NCBI RefSeq assembly: GCF_024323335.1
Contig: NC_066581.1
Coordinates: forward strand, 295,502,536 to 295,566,535
Length of the DNA: 64,000 nt
Source of the DNA: Lathyrus oleraceus
Lineage: Eukaryota > Streptophyta > Magnoliopsida > Fabales > Fabaceae
Reading direction: 5' to 3'
The stretch's first letter is position 1, and the number at the start of each line of letters is the position of its first letter. The notes beneath the pieces are model-generated. The model was not told where the DNA came from. It searched no databases and saw nothing but the letters and a program-made list of their open reading frames with translations. The position numbers and the translations under genes were made by a program. Below, piece by piece: positions 34,746-47,340 of this stretch.

Positions 34746-35352
34746 CCCTTAAAAAGAGAGGTTACCTTAAAAACAAGATCACTTATTCAAATTGTCTGAT
34801 TTACTTTTAAGGGATTGCTTGGGTATTTTATGCTTGAGTGAAAGATCCTACACCCGGATCTAGTGTACCTTAGGTAAGTAGCAAGAGATCATCGCGACTA
34901 TCCGGCGTATACTGGAATGGTTAAAGTGATGGCTACGGTTAATGTGACACTTTGGATGTCCTGATGTTCCTCATGTTTACTTGAGGAAAAATTTGGCGTC
35001 CGCGTGCTGTCATCAAAGCATTAATCAGACCTTTAGAACCCTAATTGACTCATCCTAGCCATTAGAAAATAGTGAGATAATTGACTTCGGTTCCGACTGG
35101 GGTTGGTTGAGACTCGATGCTACACTCCTTGAGATTGGACTTTAGGGAAGCTTTGGTCAACCACTTGGTGTTGCACTGAAGTGGACTTAAAGGAAGGTCA
35201 ATGATTGGAGATCCTGTTAGAACCCGGTTACTATTCTAGGACAGGTTGAACCAACCAAACTTCAGTGGGGAGGGTACTTACCTATGGAATCATGCAAGCC
35301 TTAAAACTCAGGAATGATGGTTGTGTGACTTGCTTGTGCTTGTTATTTACTT

Positions 35353-35504
35353 AACATCATAACATCATAACATCATAACATCATAACATCATAACATCAT
35401 AACATCATAACATCATAACATCATAACATCATAACATCATAACATCATAACATCATAACATCATAACATCATAACATCATAACATCATAACATCATAACA
35501 TCAT
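35353..35504. repeat. (AACATCAT)19 minisatellite
   Basis: Nineteen consecutive perfect 8-base units in the untranslated leader between primer binding site and gag, followed by degenerate units (GACATCGT). Confidence 0.95.
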
Positions 35505-35637
35505 GACATCGTGGCATTGTACTGACCATTTCAAGGACTTTAAACATTGAAAACATTTCATACATTGCATAGCATAATATTGCATAACAGGTATTCTAAG
35601 GGATCAGTGTTCTCACGGTTTTCCTCCAAACAGAAAA

Positions 35638-36741
35638 ATGGACCTCGAACAAACTGTCAAGGATCTCCAGGCTCAAAATGCTCAATTCCAGGAAATGATC
35701 TTGAACTTATCCAAGGGGCAGGAGGAACTGAAGGCTCTCTTGCTCAAGAAAAAGAAAGACAAGAAACCTGTGAGTTACATCAATCCGGGAAGAAGGCTCA
35801 GAGGACAGGCTGAGGGAGTCAAGATTAGAATTCCGAAGGATCAAGAAGAGGGGACAGGTTCAGAAGATGAGAATGCTGATCCTTTCAGCCAGGAGGATGA
35901 AAATGAAGATTATGAGAATGAACAATACTCTCCAAGAGATGATAAGTACAAGTTGCTGGAAGAACGCATGCTAGCTATGGAAGGTCAGAAGGCGCCCGGT
36001 CTGGACTTCGAAAGCTTGGGTCTGGTCTCCGATGTGGTCATTCCTCGCAAATTCAAGATCCCCACTTTCACTAAGTACGATGGTGCGTCTTATCCTCAGA
36101 TGCATCTGAGAGCTTATGTGAGAAAGATTCAGCCGTATACCACTGATAGGAAGCTATGGATCCATTTCTTCCAAGAGAGTCTGTCTGGCACACAGTTGGA
36201 ATGGTACTATCAGCTTGAGAGCTCTAACATCCGCACCTGGACTGATTTAGCGACAGCTTTCTACAAGCACTACCAGTATAATTCTGAATTAGCGCCTACT
36301 CGGCTACAGTTGCAGAATATGACTATGGGATCTAAAGAAAGCTTCAAAGAATATGCTCAGAAATGGAGAGATTTGGCTGGTAGAGTCAAACCCCCTATGA
36401 CTGATCGAGAATTAGTGGACATGTTCATGAGTACACTGACCGGCCCATTCTACAGCCATCTATTGAGGAGTTCCTCATTGGGTTTCACTGAACTTATATT
36501 AACAGGTGAACATGTTGAAAGTGGCATTCGAAATGGAAAGATACAGGCGACTACCTCTGATCCTCCGGAGACTCCTAATGTCATCACTGCTCCTCTGTCT
36601 AATCATGACAAGACTGTTAATGCTGTAGAAGATGCTGATAACGATTATGACTTGGATAGATGGATTTTCCCAACAATTGGTGACGGACTCGACAATTGGA
36701 AAGTTGAAGACACTATCCTGATTTCCTTTAGTCAGGAGTAA
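35638..36741 (+). CDS. Gag polyprotein of the young Tat/Ogre-like gypsy element
   Basis: An intact 367-codon frame starting at ATG 35638 (MDLEQTVKDLQAQNAQFQEM). Residues 1-45 form a coiled coil ending in a Lys-rich patch. An acidic stretch (about 75-110) precedes the capsid-type core: IPTFTKYDGASYPQMHLRAY, LSGTQLEWYYQL, WTDLATAFYKHYQYN and GSKESFKEYAQKWRDLAGRV, the retrotransposon gag motif order, then MSTLTGPFYSHL. No zinc knuckle follows: the frame ends after an Asp-rich tail at 36741. Protein would assemble the particle that packages element RNA. Being the only intact retroelement ORF of this size here, it may still be translated; whether it assembles is unknown. An upstream ATG at 35547 opens another frame and is probably irrelevant. 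Confidence 0.8.
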   Translation: MDLEQTVKDLQAQNAQFQEMILNLSKGQEELKALLLKKKKDKKPVSYINPGRRLRGQAEGVKIRIPKDQEEGTGSEDENADPFSQEDENEDYENEQYSPRDDKYKLLEERMLAMEGQKAPGLDFESLGLVSDVVIPRKFKIPTFTKYDGASYPQMHLRAYVRKIQPYTTDRKLWIHFFQESLSGTQLEWYYQLESSNIRTWTDLATAFYKHYQYNSELAPTRLQLQNMTMGSKESFKEYAQKWRDLAGRVKPPMTDRELVDMFMSTLTGPFYSHLLRSSSLGFTELILTGEHVESGIRNGKIQATTSDPPETPNVITAPLSNHDKTVNAVEDADNDYDLDRWIFPTIGDGLDNWKVEDTILISFSQE

Positions 36742-36939
36742 TTGTTATTGCTATTTTAGTGTTTCAAGGCATTGTGTCTATGCCCGGGGCACAATAGCTA
36801 ATTTTTCAAGGGTTTTGTCATTTTCATAAGCATATTCATATTCAATAAATCAATGGACCTTTTGCATTCAAATATTGCACTCTTTATCTTTCCTGTCATC
36901 TTTCAAACAAGCTATGTTTTCTTACACACACTCACGTAA

Positions 36940-37836
36940 CAAATTGCAGATCCATATCCACTCTGGATCCTGTTGATAATAATTCTGCTACTGTTCATTA
37001 TGACTTTGAAAATCCGATCTACCAAGCCGAGGATGGAAGTGAGGAAGATTGGGAAGTACCTGGAGAGCTTGCCAGACTACTGCAAGAAGAAAAGACTATT
37101 CAGCCGCATGAGGCATCGATCGAAATCGTAAATCTGGACCACGTCGCCCGATTTAGCTCCTATTTGACCGCTACTTGCAAATCCATCTCCAAATTACTGA
37201 GACAAAATCAAGAAGTATCTCCAAGAACCTCCAATTCTGATACCACCAGTTGAAGGAAGACCTCTAATCATGTATTTGACCGTGTTAGAAAATTTAATGG
37301 GGTGTGTGCTGGGGCAACATGACGAGTCTGGACAAAAAGAGCATGCAATATACCACCTTAGCAAAAAGTTTACCGACTGTGAAACAAGATACTCACTGCT
37401 CGAGAAAACTTGTTGTGCTTTGGCTTGGGCTGCTCGCCGACTAAGACTATATATGTTGAATCATACCAGTTTATTGATTTCTAAGATGGATCTTATCAAA
37501 TATACATTTGAAAAACCTGCTGTCTCCTGAAAGAGCTATCACTAGTAATGGTGCTAATTTGAACAACAAGATGATTACTGAACTCTGCACGCAGTTCAAA
37601 ATAAAACACCATAATTCCGAAGTGGCGACTTGGTAATAAAGCGTATCATTCTACCACAAGGTGATTCTAGAGGCAAATGGACTCCCACATACGAAGGGCC
37701 ATTTGTAGTTAAAAAGGTATTCTCTGGTGGAGCCATGATGCTTGCTATAGTGGATGACGAAGAGTCCCCGCATCCCGTGAACACGGACATAGTTAAAAAA
37801 TACTACGCATGTACACCCGGCAAGTCGAAAACCTGA
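36940..37836 (+). pseudogene. Patchwork of gypsy pol fragments
   Basis: Four pieces of a Tat-type pol lie end to end with the intervening parts deleted. 36950-37140: pre-RT linker (FENPIYQAEDGSEEDWEVPG, then LARLLQEEKTIQPHEASIEI). 37190-37530: end of RT and start of RNase H (MGCVLGQHDESGQKEHAIYH, LSKKFTDCETRYSLLEKTCC). 37530-37620: a short integrase scrap (NGANLNNKMITELCTQFKI). 37621-37836: post-integrase tail (PQGDSRGKWTPTYEGPFVVK, HPVNTDIVKKYYA). The YxDD core, protease and integrase catalytic triad are missing. The junctions look clean, suggesting internal deletions inherited by a non-autonomous subfamily. Confidence 0.75.
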
Positions 37837-39743
37837 AAAGGCGGCTTGGGCAAAAAAGGGTATCCTGGTGGACTGAATACCTGAAAAGGCGGTCCAGGCA
37901 AAAATTAGGGATTAAAGCGTATGACTATGTCCCGTTCTCGGTCAGCTTCACCCAAATCAAAGGGTCTGAACAAGCCAATCGCTTTTATCCGACAGCAGGA
38001 GATGAGAGGCTTGAAGACATAATGACACTAGTGGAATTAAAATCGATGGGAGTTTTTCTGCATAGCTTTGTCTTCGTTTTCTTGACAACTTCCTCTTACT
38101 AGGATTTCTGTCTCCTTGTACACAAATTGCCTGTTTATAGGCCCTCTTTCAAAATCGATACAATTTTATTTTCCAAAAAGATGCTTTTGTTTTACTCTCT
38201 CTGTTTTGTTTGCATAAACGTCCATTGATTTAATTCGAATTAATATATGCGTTTGAACATGATTGATGTTTACCAAAAATACATGCATATAATAACAATA
38301 GTAGTTACTAAAAGACTCTAGGTTCGAGGATAAAGTCTAACCATGCTTTCCGATGAATCCGGTTGCTAATCCTATTCCCCAGCAAAACCAGTTATTCCCC
38401 AGAAGAAATGGGTATCACCCGACAGACTGATCATCTCTTCCATCCCCAGCCAGACTCTGTTGAATATTTCCACCGTCAGACAGAAATCAAGTATCCCCAG
38501 CTAAGAAAGGGTCATCAATACAAGTATCTCCAACCAGAATATTGGGATTTATTTTCCCCAGTGGAGTCGCCAAGAAAAACTTTTCGGACGCCTAATCCAT
38601 TCATTACATCATTTCACAGCATACGCATGCATACAATGTTCGCATTTTCTTTTCAAAAGCATAAAACATCTCATGCATCATGACATGGCATGAAGCTAAC
38701 TTTATTTTTCAGGTTAAGGGTCATTCAGACAGACACCCTCAGCGGTTACATTCAGGATTCAACTACATCTCTCAGATACAATCCATATGAACATTCATTC
38801 TGACAAACACTCGGATATCCTCCTAATGGTGGCATCTTTAAGCCCACCCCAGATATTCATTGCAAATACAACATATACAAATACTATCAGATATAGCCTA
38901 GAGTACGGTTCATTCTGATTCAGCTCAACATATGACTCCTTTAACTCAGATACGATCTAACGTACGATCCATTCTGACCTTCAACTACTCCAATACGGTC
39001 TAATGTACGACCCAGTTGGACCTTCATTTCTCAGATTCTACCTAGCGTACGGTACATTCCGAGGTGTAGTCTAACGTACGACTACTTTTTGTCAGATATA
39101 GCCTAATGAACGGTTTATTCTGCAACTCAGATACGATCTAGCGTACGATCCATTCTGACCTTTATTTCCCAGATACAGTCTAATGGACGGCTCATTCTGC
39201 AACTCAGATACTACCTAGCGTACGGTACATTCTGAAACGTAGTCTAGTGTACGACTACCCTTTCATCCTCAGATACAGCCTAATGGACGGCTCATTCTGC
39301 AACTCGGATACGATCTAGCGTACGATCCGTTCTGATCCTTCATCCTCAGTGAAGTCATCCGCCTAAGGGACAATTCACTCTGCTATTCAGATACGATCTA
39401 GCGTATGATCCATTCTGATCCCTTATCCCCAGTAGCATATGACACACTCTCACTCCCCAGCGAAGTCGACAGCCTAATGGATGACTCACTATACGGTCTA
39501 GCGTATGACCCGGTATGACACCCATGTCTTCAGATATCGTCTAATGTACGACGCACTCTGAAGCTCTCATCATCAAACTTCCTGGATGGCATCTTTAAGC
39601 CCATCTCCATCAAGACTAACTTTTGATTAACAAGTGCAAATTTTCGGGGCATTCTAGTGTTTAATATTCTTTCACCTCCAGACCACGAATGGCGTACATA
39701 CCATTCTAACTCTCTCGGTTCAAGAATATTAAACAGGGGCAGC
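37837..39743 (+). other. 3' untranslated interior of the young gypsy element with imperfect repeats
   Basis: No coding sequence. 37833-37905 has two copies of an ACCTGAAAAGGCGG motif. 38370-38570 repeats a TCCCCAG word several times. 38880-39560 is an irregular array of about a dozen units built on AGATACGATCTAGCGTACGA-like sequence, with frequent CGTACG cores. It ends in AAACAGGGGCAGC (39731-39743), a polypurine tract directly before the 3' LTR. Repeat-rich 3' regions are usual in Tat/Ogre elements. Confidence 0.75.
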
Positions 39744-41654
39744 TGTCATACCCCAAAATTTGCCCGTTAATATTACAAGGCATTTTTAAGGCACCCCAAC
39801 TTATTTTTCAAGGTAGTGACCTTAAAAAGAACAAAGACCCAGCACACAGATGACTAAATCCAGAAAATGGCCTAAACTAGCTTGCTCGCTAGGCGAGCAA
39901 TTCCTTCGCCTAGCGAACCCTTCGCTACGCCACTCGCCTAGCGAAGCTTGCGAATACCAGGAAATTCTGGGCTTCATTCTGAGCCCATTAGGTCACAAAA
40001 AGAGCATTATAAATACCACAACTTCAGTCAGAAAAAGGAGAACGAAAACGGAAGAGGAAGGGAAACACTCACAGACAGCAAACCCTGAAGGCTAACCCAG
40101 AGAATTCAGAGCAACCCTAAAGGAAACCCTGAAGGAAACTCATCTGCACCAAGGTTACCTCCGCCTAACTCAATCCGACTTGCCAATTCAAGGTTGCAAT
40201 TCAGTTGCAAACAGGTTTGCCTTACTATTACCGCTTTATGTTCTTAATTTGCATATGGCATTATGATTGAATTTATGAAAATATCTTAAGCTTTGCATGT
40301 GAATTTAAATATGTATGAATATCTTGGATGTTTAACCATGTGATCTCTGTAATGGATGCCATAAGGTGTGAAGCTTGCTGACATGGTACTGATATCAAAA
40401 CCAGAATCCGCAGCATCTCGCTAGCACATCGCTAAGCGAGCATGTAGCGAGTATTCGCCAGACCCTCGCTAGGCGAGGCAGCAGCGAACATGACAGTCGC
40501 TGATTTTTCTGTTCTGATCTTTGCTAATCCGACATGTTTTATCATCATGCATTGTTTACCTGACATTATTACCGTTGTGATTCCTTTGTTTGGTGCAACT
40601 CTGGATTGCACCCTGATTTGGTATTCTGACCTGTTTGCTGAATTTTGTAAGGGTTCACATACTCCCGGGAAAGGTAGCTTGCTAGGTATTCCACTTTATT
40701 TGTGGGATACCCTTGGGAAGATTCATCCTAATTACTTAACTGATTTTAATGTGGAGATCCATCCTAATTACTTAATTGATTTTAATGTGGAGATTCATCC
40801 TAATTACCTAATTGATTATAAAATATTGCCTTTGAATATGTGATCTTGGACCTCTCTTTGTTGCCTTACGGTATTACGGTATTACGGTATTATGGTCATG
40901 TCCCGCGAATGTGGGGATATACTTAGCAAAGACCCTTCGATTAAATCATCATGTCCCTATAAAATAAATCATAGTCCCTTCGATGTAGCCTACGGTTAAA
41001 TGATGATCGTCCCTTCGAATGCTAAGGTATCCCTACAAATGTTGCCTTCAATGACCAATCGATGACCCTACGATGTCCCTTAAATCCAAAAGGACAAGAC
41101 TACTTACTTCTCAATAGTAAGGACAATTTTACCTTCATAAGGATAGGAAATGTCCATAAAGACCTTAAGTAGGTATAACTCTTAAATGCTGAATCACAAC
41201 TTAAAATACTTTTCATACATCACACTTTGCAAAACATTTACTAGAAAATCACCACTTGGTATACATTCATACTAGAATCATTGCCAAGTTATATTTTTCT
41301 AAACAGCTTTCAAAGTTAAACGAGATAAATACTTTGTATACATTCGTACAAGAATCATTACAAAGTTAAACTCTCTTTTCAAAACATTTTCTAAGCAATT
41401 CACAAACCCTTTTTTCAGACAAGAAAAATATAAGTGATCAAGCATTTAAGAGCCCATGGATAACCATGGATACAAAGGGTGCTAACACCTTCCCTTTGTA
41501 TAATGTACCTCCCGAACCCAAAATCTAATTAAGGTCTTTCCTGTTCTTTTCCACCTTTCCTTATTGGATAAAAGAAAAGTCGGTGGCGACTCTTGCTATC
41601 CGCGACATTTGCTTTCCAAAGCAAAAACACACAAAGTCAGTTCACCGTATGACA
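39744..41654 (+). repeat. 3' LTR of the young gypsy element
   Basis: Same length as the 5' LTR and nearly identical; differences noticed include changes near 39814, 39879-39881, 40414-40415, 40458, 40611 and 41126. Ends TATGACA followed by the duplicated GCATG. Confidence 0.93.
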
Positions 41655-41659
41655 GCATG

Positions 41660-42916
41660 CAGCCTCTGGATGGAAAGATGTTTAACACCAAAGGACTAAA
41701 GAATATGGGGATTATTATTGAAGTGATAAGTCCTCCCGCTGATATACCCAAGGAATTGATCCACAACAGAAGGATACCTTTGGAAGTTTTTCTTATCTTC
41801 TCAAAGCCATATTCTCTTGATGATGTGGTAAAGTTTCTGGAGAAGTGTCATGCAATTTCTTTTATTGTAGCTTCTGAATCTACTTCCAAGAAGAAGAGGA
41901 AGATTTCTAAGAAGCACTCTAAGAGGATGACCAAGAAGTTTAAGGCTGCCAGGGAAAATCTGGATGCTTATGTTGAAGAACCCAGAGCTTCTAGAGCTAC
42001 TTCTGCTGGAACTTTTGTTCCCTTTGATACTCGTCTGATTACTATTGATAATAGTTAATCTATCCCAACCACAATTTCCTACGATGTTCCTCATGTTCTA
42101 GAACCCATTCTTCCTTCTCCTCCCCAATCCAAAAATACAAATGTTACCATTCCACCACCCTCACCATCAATTTCTGAAATTATAACCTCCACTATCATAC
42201 CAACACTTCGTCCATTATTTCCACTCACCCTCTCATCTCAACTCCCTCAACCAGAAAGCCATCCATTACAATTTCAACCATCATTATCCACTAACCTTGA
42301 CACACCTGTTGTAGAATCAGACATTGATTCTAACACTGAGTCAGATGTTGAGCTCATTCCCCTCCCAGATAGAACTCATTAACCCTACTCTAACCAAACA
42401 CCTTCTCAAACTAACATTCACCCTACACCCTTGGATGAATTGTTTACTCAGTTTGAAGGTGAGGTTGTTGGCAGACTTCACGCTTTCTCCGAGGCTTGTT
42501 CTTCTAACACAAACCTTTCTGAAGTGTGCGCTATGACCAACAACTTCAGAAGTTGGATTGAATTCAGATTTGAATAGTTGGATTTTTCTTGTATGAAGGG
42601 AGCTAAGAGGAATTTCCATGCCATACTCTCTGGTATAGTTGAACCTTTGCTTTAGAAGGCTCCTCTAACACTTCTGCTTCCTGCTCCAATAGTGACTTCA
42701 CCTTCTTCTCCAGTTCAGTCCACTATGGTTTCCTCTAAGCCTACTCTTGAAGTTGGAAGTGACTATAGTGTCAAGAAGACCATGGTTTCTTAGGAATATA
42801 TTTTGAAGACTTTGGAGCATCTGGCGACTGAGAATTTTGAAGTGAAGGAAAGGACATCAAAGATAGAAGGGTTGCTTGGAGAGATCTTATCAAGACTGCC
42901 ACCCCTCCTATGAAGC
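41660..42916 (+). pseudogene. Extra ORF downstream of copia pol, copy B, part 2
   Basis: Continuation of the ORF interrupted at 32812. Coding resumes with QPLDGKMFNTKGLKNMGIII and VEVFLIF-like and SLDDVVKFLEKCHAISF segments, then a basic patch (KKKRKISKKHSKRMTKKFKA; nuclear-localisation-like). Next comes a long Pro/Ser/Thr-rich region (42060-42330) and a helical C-terminus (YILKTLEHLATENFEVKERT, then LLGEILSRL) near 42800-42895. Stops at 42057, 42380, 42577, 42653 and 42792 break it. A proline-rich middle and coiled-coil end are also described for the env-like ORF of SIRE-type copia elements; I see no clear signal peptide or membrane span. The element's 3' LTR is not identified after 42.9 kb. 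Confidence 0.6.
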
Positions 42917-43290
42917 TTTCAAGTTCCATTTCCATATATGATGATCATATAAGCATTTCACTAGAACCATGAATTTTATACTCTATGAGACTTGAAAAAT
43001 CTTCAAGTAAGTTACCATCATCCAAGAGTTGGAAAGACATTACCACTGAATTTAACAAGCCTAACCATTGTTGTCATCAAAACACTAAGAAAGTCACCAG
43101 CGCCAGGATCATAAACTTCATATATTCAAGCACATAGATCCATAACCACATCCTTAAGACCAAACCTCTATAAATTTTTGGTTTTTTCTCTCATCCCTTA
43201 TCTTTTTCCTCTTAATTTCATTACCTTGAATTTCCGCAGCATAACTATTCAAACATTTTTGATAAAATGTTTTCAATTTATGATTTAGAA
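42917..43290. other. Copia 3' flank remnant, no gene
   Basis: AT-rich sequence with AAGCACATAGATCCA (43129-43143), a word shared with the copia LTR edge at 15232-15247. It may be 3' internal or LTR sequence, but no boundary could be fixed. Confidence 0.3.
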
Positions 43291-44425
43291 AACAATTTTT
43301 TTAAGTTAACAATTTTCAGGCCTCCACAATTCACTTGTCCTCTTTTGTATGGATTCACATGTTGAACACATACTTGGTCATTAACTAGAGATGCATGATC
43401 ATCTTTTAATGACTCTAAAGCACTTTTAAGTTTTAAAATTTCTTCTTAAAGTTTAAAAATATTTTTCTTCTGAGAGGAAATTTTTTAAAAGCTTTTAGAG
43501 CATCATCATTCATTTCATGAAAAGCCTTAGACAACTCATTACACGAAGGTAGATAATAGATGTCATAATCACTTACTTCAACATCTTTTTTCTTGTGTCG
43601 GACCATCAAACAAAGATTAGTTACTTCGTCACTTAAACTTGTACTGGTAGATGTCAAGTCTTCATCTTCTTCCCAAAAAATGTATGTGATAGGTTATTTT
43701 CCTTTGAAAATGGACTTATAGAACTTTTTCTTGATTTTATGTTTTGACAAGCTTGGACAATTGTTTTTGTAATGACGAGGTTTGCCACATTCAAAGCATG
43801 TTGCTTTCTTTTCTTACTTCTTGAGTTCTACTCATTTCCTTGAAGGACTAGATCTTCTAAGATTCAATAAGTTTCTATCCAAATTATTTTGATCATTTCG
43901 CTTTATATACTTATTGTACGTTTAACAAATAAACCCATATTTTCATTCTTTTAAGAGACTGCATCAAAACTATATTCATTATCCTTAATTTTTACCATGG
44001 CAAAGGAGACCTTCAAGGATATAATTCGCTTTTATTTATTTTTCATATTTCCTTCATTGTTTTGAGCCTTTTCAACTCGAGTTCATCTTAGTATATATAG
44101 TAGATATCTCAAGAGTTTTAAGTTCATTGGACTCTTTTATAGTAGTCACTTTTGGTTGTCATTTCCCTTCATATAATCTTAACACTTTATTAGCACAATC
44201 CTGGTTAGATATAGTATTTCCTAAATTTTCTAACTTTTTTATTATGTGAAAACAACGCTTATGCATGGAAGCTAATGTTTCACCATGTTTCATACAAAAT
44301 AACTCATATTCTTTTGCTAACGTGTTAATTTTAGATTGTTTGACTCCTTCACTACCCTCATTTAGGACTTGAAGAGTGTCCCACATTGTCTTATATGTTT
44401 TACAATGTGATGTCGAGAAAAACAT
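43291..44425 (-). pseudogene. Ty1/copia gag (another family), minus strand
   Basis: Read on minus: an 88-codon open stretch at 44159-44425 with gag motifs (TYKTMWDTLQVLNEGSEGVK, NTLAKEYELFCMKHGETLAS, and IIKKLENLGNTISNQD). Next are an intact CCHC zinc knuckle (CFECGKPRHYKNNC) near 43755-43800 and the acidic C-terminal part (SDEVTNLCLMVRHKKKDVEV, 43433-43657). Frames change several times, so it is not functional. An initiator-Met primer binding site lies at 44735-44746, as expected for this orientation. Same general gag type as 12934-13620 but a separate copy. Confidence 0.75.
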
Positions 44426-44734
44426 TATTGCTCAAGGCAGAGATTAATACATTTCTAGCTTTCAGATCATAAAAGGCTTGTTCAGAGTCTTCATCTTTCC
44501 AGTATTTGAGGGTTTATTAATTTCAATGTCATCGACGATACTTTTTGGGATAAAAGGAACGTCTTTGATAGCTACCAAAAACATTTTATTTACTAACAAT
44601 AAGTGAAAAACATGCACTATTTCCAATAAGTGTAGTTTTCACCCTTGAATATGAGTGTTCTATTATAAGCCATTTTTAGATCATCCTTTCTCATATTCAC
44701 AATTTTGAATTAATGAGATGTCCTCAAAAGGCCA

Positions 44735-44746
44735 ACTCTGATACCA
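44735..44746 (-). other. Copia primer binding site
   Basis: The plus strand reads CTCTGATACCAA, the complement of TTGGTATCAGAG, just above the minus-strand gag. The LTR end follows at about 44751. Confidence 0.8.
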
Positions 44747-44750
44747 AATA

Positions 44751-45228
44751 TTGAGTTGAATATGAGAGTAGAATGGTCTAGAAGGGGGGGGGGGGGGGGG
44801 TGAATAGATATTCCCTAATAAAAAAGTTATTTCAAAAAGTTTTCTAAAATCAGAGTTATAAAAATTTTATGGGAGCGAAAGTTTTGAAAAGTTGCATTAT
44901 AGACTGATTGCAAGATTTACTCAATGAACAGAAAATAGAATGAAAATTAGACTGATGAAATTACTAACAAACATTGTTCCAGTTAATCAAATCCAATTTG
45001 CAGAGAAATGTTTGAATATAATTTTATTAATTGAATTAAAAATCTATAGTTTTATACATATATAATCACCAAAAATAATATTTAGCAAACAAGATCTAAC
45101 ATAGACCTAAGCTTAAACATTATAAAACTATGAACAATAAACCTAACAACGTACAATTCTCGAAAGCGACAAACCCCTAAAATTAAACAAATTCTAGAAA
45201 ATGATAATGTAAAGAAGATGTTCTTAGC
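44751..45228 (-). repeat. Copia LTR end region with a poly-G tract
   Basis: LTR sequence adjoining the primer binding site: TGAGTTGAATATGAGAGTAG, then GGTCTAGAA and a run of 17 G (44784-44800) followed by TGAATAGA. A related stretch with a six-G run lies at 56385-56430. The outer end of this LTR is not fixed. Confidence 0.5.
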
Positions 45229-46500
45229 TTGATTTTGATGAAGACAAAAGCTTATCTTAGAAGAAATATCAAAGAAGAAAAATATGGAATCAAAGTATCA
45301 AGTTTGCATAAAGTTTTAGATTTTTAATGGACATGGATCATAGATCAAGGTACAATGTATAAATTAGTTGTTATAAGGTTTATGTTCTCAAGAATTAATC
45401 ATAAACTTTTAAGCATGCATAAAATCCAATATTGCATTTTAACTTAGCAAAAACTGCATGTTTTTCAAGAAGCAATTGATTGACCTAATACAATAATCGA
45501 TTGTCATAAATCTCTGCCAAGAAAATTTTAAATAATTTCACTTGAACAATCGATTGCCAGCCTTAGGAAATTGATTGTTGGTTCCAAATTTGAACTAAAG
45601 AAATTGATTTACCATCCCAAGAAATCAATTGTCATAGTGAAAATTTTGGCAGTTTTGGACGTTAGAGCATAACCAATTGATTATCATGTCTATGCAATCG
45701 ATTGTCATCTGCAAATCTTTGAAATAATTTTTGAATCAATGATAAACCTTTTCATGGAACATATTCATAACACCCTTTCTATACCATTCCAAGTTTTATT
45801 TTGAATTTTCTAAACTTTGTCATTGCTTGCAAGAGGTTTCTTATGTCATGTAAGTAGCATAATTTTTTATTGTTCAAATTACCTTTTCAGGAACAATTTT
45901 CATATGTTTTAAGTGTTAGTAAAATATTAACATATAATCTTTTTCTTTCATTATTTTCATTCATATGTGAAAAAGTTTAGTGAAAACACTTGACCACTTA
46001 AATATTTATATTATCTTGATTTTTTTTAGTGAAGGAGATGATTCAATTGTCAATATATCAGAAAAGTAGCAAAGCTCTAAATTTTATCAAGCCTGCTGCA
46101 AAGTCTGTATATTCTAAATTATATTTGTTTGTTGTATTTTACACCAAGTGTGTGGTGATTTTTGTCTGTAAGAAAGTGGTTGTTCTTTCTACAAGTGTTT
46201 ACAAATAGGAATGTTGTCTTTCTATTTGTTGGAAAAATCCTTTGAATTGGTTTGATTCAAAATCCACCATAGTTGTTGGTGTTTTTATTAAATCAATGAA
46301 TTGTTGTGCTTCTTTGTTGTTATTAGAAGATTGTAGGGGAAGTCTCGGTGTGAGACTTGTACGAAGATCTAACAATAGTGAAAAATTCGGTGAGGGAACT
46401 AGTGGATTCTTGATTGGAAAGGGAACTAGTATACATTGTCCTGTTCTTTATTTTTCTGCATTTAAATTATGCACTTTACTTCGTAAGTTCATCAACATAT
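45229..46500 (+). repeat. Copia-type LTR, plus orientation (approximate)
   Basis: Begins near TTGATTTTGATGAAGACAAA and ends in a region with GAACTTGT-like and TTAGATGATTGTAGG-like words that also occur at 48722-49905. The 45475-45720 part is packed with CAATCGATTG and close variants. No coding sequence. It may be an LTR nested in or adjoining the minus-strand one. Confidence 0.4.

Positions 46501-47340
<840 letters not shown>

Larger units (their letters stand above)
32813..41654 (+). mobile_element. Ty3/gypsy (Tat/Ogre-like) element, young but internally deleted, TSD GCATG
   Basis: Two LTRs of equal length (1911 bases, offset 6931) flank a 5020-base interior. The target duplication GCATG is perfect (32808-32812 and 41655-41659). 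I counted about eight base differences between the LTRs by eye, so the insertion is recent. The interior has a primer binding site, one intact gag frame, a stitched series of pol scraps, and tandem-repeat-rich 3' sequence ending in a polypurine-like tract. RT catalytic core, most of integrase and the protease are gone, so the copy probably moved with proteins supplied by another element. Confidence 0.92.
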
